From a virus, in the IMG/VR virus record IMGVR_UViG_3300032050_000421, positions 1 to 35,319 of that record: 35,319 nt of DNA, one strand, 5' to 3'. Position numbers and translations under genes: made by a program. The notes beneath the pieces were generated by a model. That model was not told the origin of the DNA. It saw nothing but the letters and a program-made list of their open reading frames with translations, and searched no databases. This document shows, piece by piece, positions 32,185-35,319 of the stretch; positions within the stretch are counted from its first letter, which is position 1, and the number at the start of each line of letters is the position of its first letter.

Positions 32185-34418
32185 TGATAACGGCAAGCAA
32201 CGAATTAAAAAACGTATTCTATAACAATCTATCAATTAAGACAGATGTTGGATGCACTATAGAGTACAACATGAACTCTTTGTTGGACAACTTAAGAGTA
32301 ACATACGACTCTTCGCTTGAGACCTACTATCCTAAAATTGATGGAAAGATTAATATTTATAAAAAACTATTTCCAATTGATTCCATTATTCGTCCATGGC
32401 GTTCATTATATGGTGGTAATAAATATTTAATTTGGACTACTGGAATGACAGAAACTACAAAAGATTCGTTCTTTAGCCCACGCAGAATCAGTTATCCGAG
32501 AACGGCGGCAGATCAAAATGATGGATATGAATCCCCTAAACAGAGTATATATCCAAGACTTTATTATCCTGGAGTCAATGCTACATATAAATATTGGGTA
32601 TCTCCAATATCAGAAGATGCTAAATTAACTGTTACATATTCTATTCTTACTGCAACAGTATCAGAAGCATCAAGCTCAGGTACTCTTGTCACATATAAAA
32701 CATCTCAGCCACATGGATTTACATCTGGACAAACTGTAACAATTACTGGTCTTACAACTGGTACATTTAATATATCAGGAACTATTTATTCAATTGAAAG
32801 CTCAACATCATTTACTATACAAAGTAGCGCTACTGGCACATGGGCAACGGGACAATCTGGAACAGCAACATTAAGTGCTGCTACTAAACCAGCCGTGTCA
32901 AATAAAATTATTGCTAGATTTGAAAAGACTCACGTTCTCCCATCTTCTTGCAGCTTTACAATTACATATTCAGACAATACAACTGCTTCTATTACTGGAC
33001 AAACAGTGCCATCTTCTGGAGAAATTGTATTACATTGGAATGGAACTACATGGTCACAAACTGCACCATCTACAATTCAGTCTCCTAAATTAATTAAATC
33101 AATATATTTAGATGCTATAAATCCTTCTTCTGGAAAAGCTATAGGAGTTATTGAAGTATCTGCAAGATGGATTAAAGACATATCTTCAGATGTAATTTCA
33201 TTTGATATTCAAAAAGAAGCATCTTCAAGTTCAGAAGATTTGTTGCCCGTAGGAACAATTACTGCAAATAATATGGAGGTTGAACTTGTTAAATACGATC
33301 AGTCTAGCCTTCAATATGTTGCATATAATAGAGCGTCCACATCTTGGGATACAACAAAAACCTACCTTGTAAAAAATGCAGAGCTAAAACCATATATTAG
33401 AGTCTACCATGACAACGGTGCATTGGGAACGGCTCCCAATAAGCATGACGATGTTCAACAGGGAACCTTTTATATAGATAGCTTTGAAACACAAGAATAT
33501 GGCGAGACATCTATAAATGCCCTTGACACATCAAAATATCTTATGGAAACAATTGCCCCATATATTTTGTGTGAAGGATATCCAGCAACTGGAATTATTA
33601 GATATCTTTTAGATTCAGTTGGATTTACTAATTATGAAATTCGTGTAGCTATTGATGATACTTCTATCCCGCAAATTAATTTTTGGTGGACAGATGGAAC
33701 AAAGACTATATGGGAGTGTTTGCAAGAAATATGCAGAGATATACAGATGAATGCATTTGTAGATGAAAATAATATTCTTCAGTTTTATAGCAGAGACTAC
33801 TTGTACAAGCAGGTAAATGTTGCTTGGGAATTTTATGAGTCTGCAGAGGGATCAAAGCAGCCTAACATTATGTCATTTTCTAAACGAGAAATTCCTGGGG
33901 CAAATTATGTTAAAGTCTTATGGCAGAGTCAATTAACATCAGACTATCTAGGAAACTCAACAGATCTTTGGGTAGATGAGGTTGCATATCTTAGCGCTGG
34001 CGGATTAAGAAAAACAATAGAGGCTAATACATCACCAGAGAATACAGAGCTTTCTATCGATATTGAAACTTTAGATAAATATAGTCCTTCGGCGGTGTTG
34101 TATAATTATCAAGGATATGTTTTAATTGATTCAGAGATTATTGAGTATGATGCGATTCAGTATCAATATACTCCTCATAACTCTAACACTGCTGTTCCAG
34201 TATGGATTGAATCTGCATCTGATGTAAACAAATATCAATTTTTATCCAAGCCAGGGTATGCCGATATTAATAAACCAAATGAGACAGCGTACTTTAGACC
34301 AACAGGAAGATATAGAGTAAAAACTAGAGGAGCTTTTGGAACAACTCCAGCAAGACATACTGCATCTGCTCTTGAGTCGTTGTCAACATGGAATCAAAAG
34401 GAGGTATTCTGGCAATGA
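32184..34418 (+). CDS. Tail tip hub protein (Tal/baseplate hub-like)
   Basis: 744 residues, starting in a TAATG overlap with the Dit-like gene. The N-terminus (about 1-150) is beta-rich. A module of about 75 residues at about 160-235 (TSQPHGFTSGQTVTITGLTT to STSFTIQSSATG) resembles one in fibres B1 and B2. About residues 340-600 carry features of tail-associated hub proteins: VELVKYDQSSLQYVAYNRAS, FYIDSFETQEYGETSINALD, IWECLQEICRDIQMNAFVDE and NILQFYSRDYLYKQ. The C-terminus (about 640-744) is beta-rich. No peptidase or lysozyme motif is evident. It should plug the tube tip and carry the tail fibres or adhesins. It ends in an ATGA overlap. Confidence 0.72.
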   Translation: MITASNELKNVFYNNLSIKTDVGCTIEYNMNSLLDNLRVTYDSSLETYYPKIDGKINIYKKLFPIDSIIRPWRSLYGGNKYLIWTTGMTETTKDSFFSPRRISYPRTAADQNDGYESPKQSIYPRLYYPGVNATYKYWVSPISEDAKLTVTYSILTATVSEASSSGTLVTYKTSQPHGFTSGQTVTITGLTTGTFNISGTIYSIESSTSFTIQSSATGTWATGQSGTATLSAATKPAVSNKIIARFEKTHVLPSSCSFTITYSDNTTASITGQTVPSSGEIVLHWNGTTWSQTAPSTIQSPKLIKSIYLDAINPSSGKAIGVIEVSARWIKDISSDVISFDIQKEASSSSEDLLPVGTITANNMEVELVKYDQSSLQYVAYNRASTSWDTTKTYLVKNAELKPYIRVYHDNGALGTAPNKHDDVQQGTFYIDSFETQEYGETSINALDTSKYLMETIAPYILCEGYPATGIIRYLLDSVGFTNYEIRVAIDDTSIPQINFWWTDGTKTIWECLQEICRDIQMNAFVDENNILQFYSRDYLYKQVNVAWEFYESAEGSKQPNIMSFSKREIPGANYVKVLWQSQLTSDYLGNSTDLWVDEVAYLSAGGLRKTIEANTSPENTELSIDIETLDKYSPSAVLYNYQGYVLIDSEIIEYDAIQYQYTPHNSNTAVPVWIESASDVNKYQFLSKPGYADINKPNETAYFRPTGRYRVKTRGAFGTTPARHTASALESLSTWNQKEVFWQ

Positions 34419-35319
34419 GACCTTATTTCTATGCTAATGGCGGAAGCACCTCTTATGGAGTAGATATTTCTCAGCCACCTACTTTAGAGGCACAAAGCAC
34501 AACGTCTATGAAGTTTTCAATTAACAAGGCTGGCATGTCTGCCGAACCAACTTCATATGTTTATAATTTAACAGAAGTAGATGAATACAATGTTGTAGTG
34601 TCTGGAGGTCAAGTCCTTAATGGAACTCCTACTACTGAGCCATTTACTGTAACTGGACTAAAGGCTGGCACAGCATATCGTGCAACAATGAATGCAAAAA
34701 TAAACTCTAATTCAGGAAATAGCATTGTGTTTTATTTTGTTATGCCTAAAGACTCTAATTTTGTTTCTGCTGGATCAAATGCTTTAGATCCAAGTAAACC
34801 TACAGCTTCTAAATCATTTTTGAGAATTAATAATAGTAGTAAAAATGCTAAGTCATATAAGGTGGCATGGAAAACATTTGATGGATTGAGCTTGGGATCT
34901 TATAATATTAGTACAATTACAGTTGGCGGAGTAGAAATTCCAGTAAGAACATATACATCTAACACCTACTATTCATTTGGAACAACCATGTATCTTGATG
35001 CAATTATTGAAAAGACTAGACAGTCTGCAGGATTTGGATTTTTCTTAGATAATCTAGGAACAAGCGGATACTATATTTCTATTGATACAACAGAAACTGC
35101 CGCATCAGAAAATAAAAAAGAAGTTAGAATTTTAAAGGTAAGCGGCTCAGATGCTAGAGTACTTAAAGATACTCAAAAAAATACAGTGACATCTTTAAAT
35201 GGAGTTTATGGCGGCAGGTCATATAAGATTGATGTGAAGGTACAAGTAAAACAAAACTCTGTAGCAATTACTGCTTATATTAATGGATTTAAAATATCTG
35301 TTGTAGATTCAAATGGAAC
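34415..35319 (+). CDS. Tail protein with FN3- and jelly-roll-like parts, 3' end outside the window
   Basis: ATG 34415 overlaps the hub stop (ATGA) and the frame stays open for 301 codons to the window end. The Shine-Dalgarno AAGGAGG lies at 34398-34404. It begins MRPYFYANGGSTSYGVDISQ. About residues 65-110 (PFTVTGLKAGTAYRATMNAK) have the strand pattern of a fibronectin type III-like domain. From about residue 190 onward (YSFGTTMYLDAIIEKTRQSA, YKIDVKVQVKQNSVAITAYI, NGFKISVVDSNG) it looks like a concanavalin/LamG-type sandwich. Probably a minor tail or receptor-contact protein attached to the tip complex. Confidence 0.75.
   Translation, partial: MRPYFYANGGSTSYGVDISQPPTLEAQSTTSMKFSINKAGMSAEPTSYVYNLTEVDEYNVVVSGGQVLNGTPTTEPFTVTGLKAGTAYRATMNAKINSNSGNSIVFYFVMPKDSNFVSAGSNALDPSKPTASKSFLRINNSSKNAKSYKVAWKTFDGLSLGSYNISTITVGGVEIPVRTYTSNTYYSFGTTMYLDAIIEKTRQSAGFGFFLDNLGTSGYYISIDTTETAASENKKEVRILKVSGSDARVLKDTQKNTVTSLNGVYGGRSYKIDVKVQVKQNSVAITAYINGFKISVVDSNG

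Noticed and set aside
1-35319. tRNA genes, CRISPR arrays, insertion sequences, integrase/attachment sites
   Set aside because: I saw no cloverleaf-type sequence, no regularly spaced direct repeats, no transposase or integrase reading frame, and the gaps between genes are too short to hide them.

Overview
The window is about 35 kb of a tailed phage (siphovirus-like) genome. It is AT-rich and densely packed, and every real gene I can support lies on the + strand. It holds a complete head-neck-tail morphogenesis module preceded by a roughly 16 kb block of fibre and adhesin genes. No terminase, integrase, lysis or replication gene, tRNA or CRISPR array is visible. There is no gene-free stretch longer than about 110 bases. 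The fibre families (triangular G-x-G-x repeats, LamG jelly rolls, glycine-rich adhesins) resemble those I know from uncultured aquatic phages. Three genes look leaderless, a common trait in Actinobacteria, so a low-GC aquatic actinobacterial host is a plausible inference; nothing here proves it.

Layout: 1-252 is the end of a fibre gene. 254-15997 is an adhesin island built from repeated parts: three short beta-rich proteins (A1 254-709, A2 4822-5214, A3 11256-11588), three long trimeric-fibre paralogues (B1 746-2656, B2 5246-7297, B3 10010-11254), lectin-like LamG/SPRY proteins (C1 2669-4822, C2 7299-9815, F 14228-15997) and two glycine-rich adhesins (E1 11600-12523, E2 12523-14208). A 52-residue coiled-coil peptide sits between the second and third cassettes. 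A 112-residue protein of unknown function (16060-16398) leads into the portal gene.

Head and neck: portal (16398-17978), prohead protease with a C-terminal scaffold region that appears to have its own internal start (18033-19364, internal GTG at 18822), major capsid protein (19385-20437), a strong terminator, a SAP/HeH-like protein (20547-20945), head-tail adaptor (20961-21944), head-closure protein (21944-22375), gp10-like neck protein (22365-23147) and tail terminator (23144-23656). Tail: major tail tube protein (23756-24493), a second strong terminator, tail-assembly chaperone gpG with a -1 frameshift product gpGT (24602-25266), a 2144-residue tape measure protein (25271-31705), a distal-tail-like protein (31705-32184), a hub/tail protein (32184-34418) and the open start of a beta-sandwich tail protein (34415 to the window end).

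The transcription signals are unusually legible. Sigma70-like -10 boxes, often extended (TGN-TATAAT), lie ahead of nine genes. At three genes (14228, 16060, 18033) the predicted transcription start falls on or within two bases of the start codon and no Shine-Dalgarno is present. At the three B fibre genes the predicted start falls at or one base from the Shine-Dalgarno, implying 10-11 nt leaders. The most interesting leads are the nested scaffold start, this promoter architecture, the cassette-like adhesin island upstream of the portal, a beta module shared by fibres and the tail hub, and an unexplained 200-residue insert in the tape measure protein.
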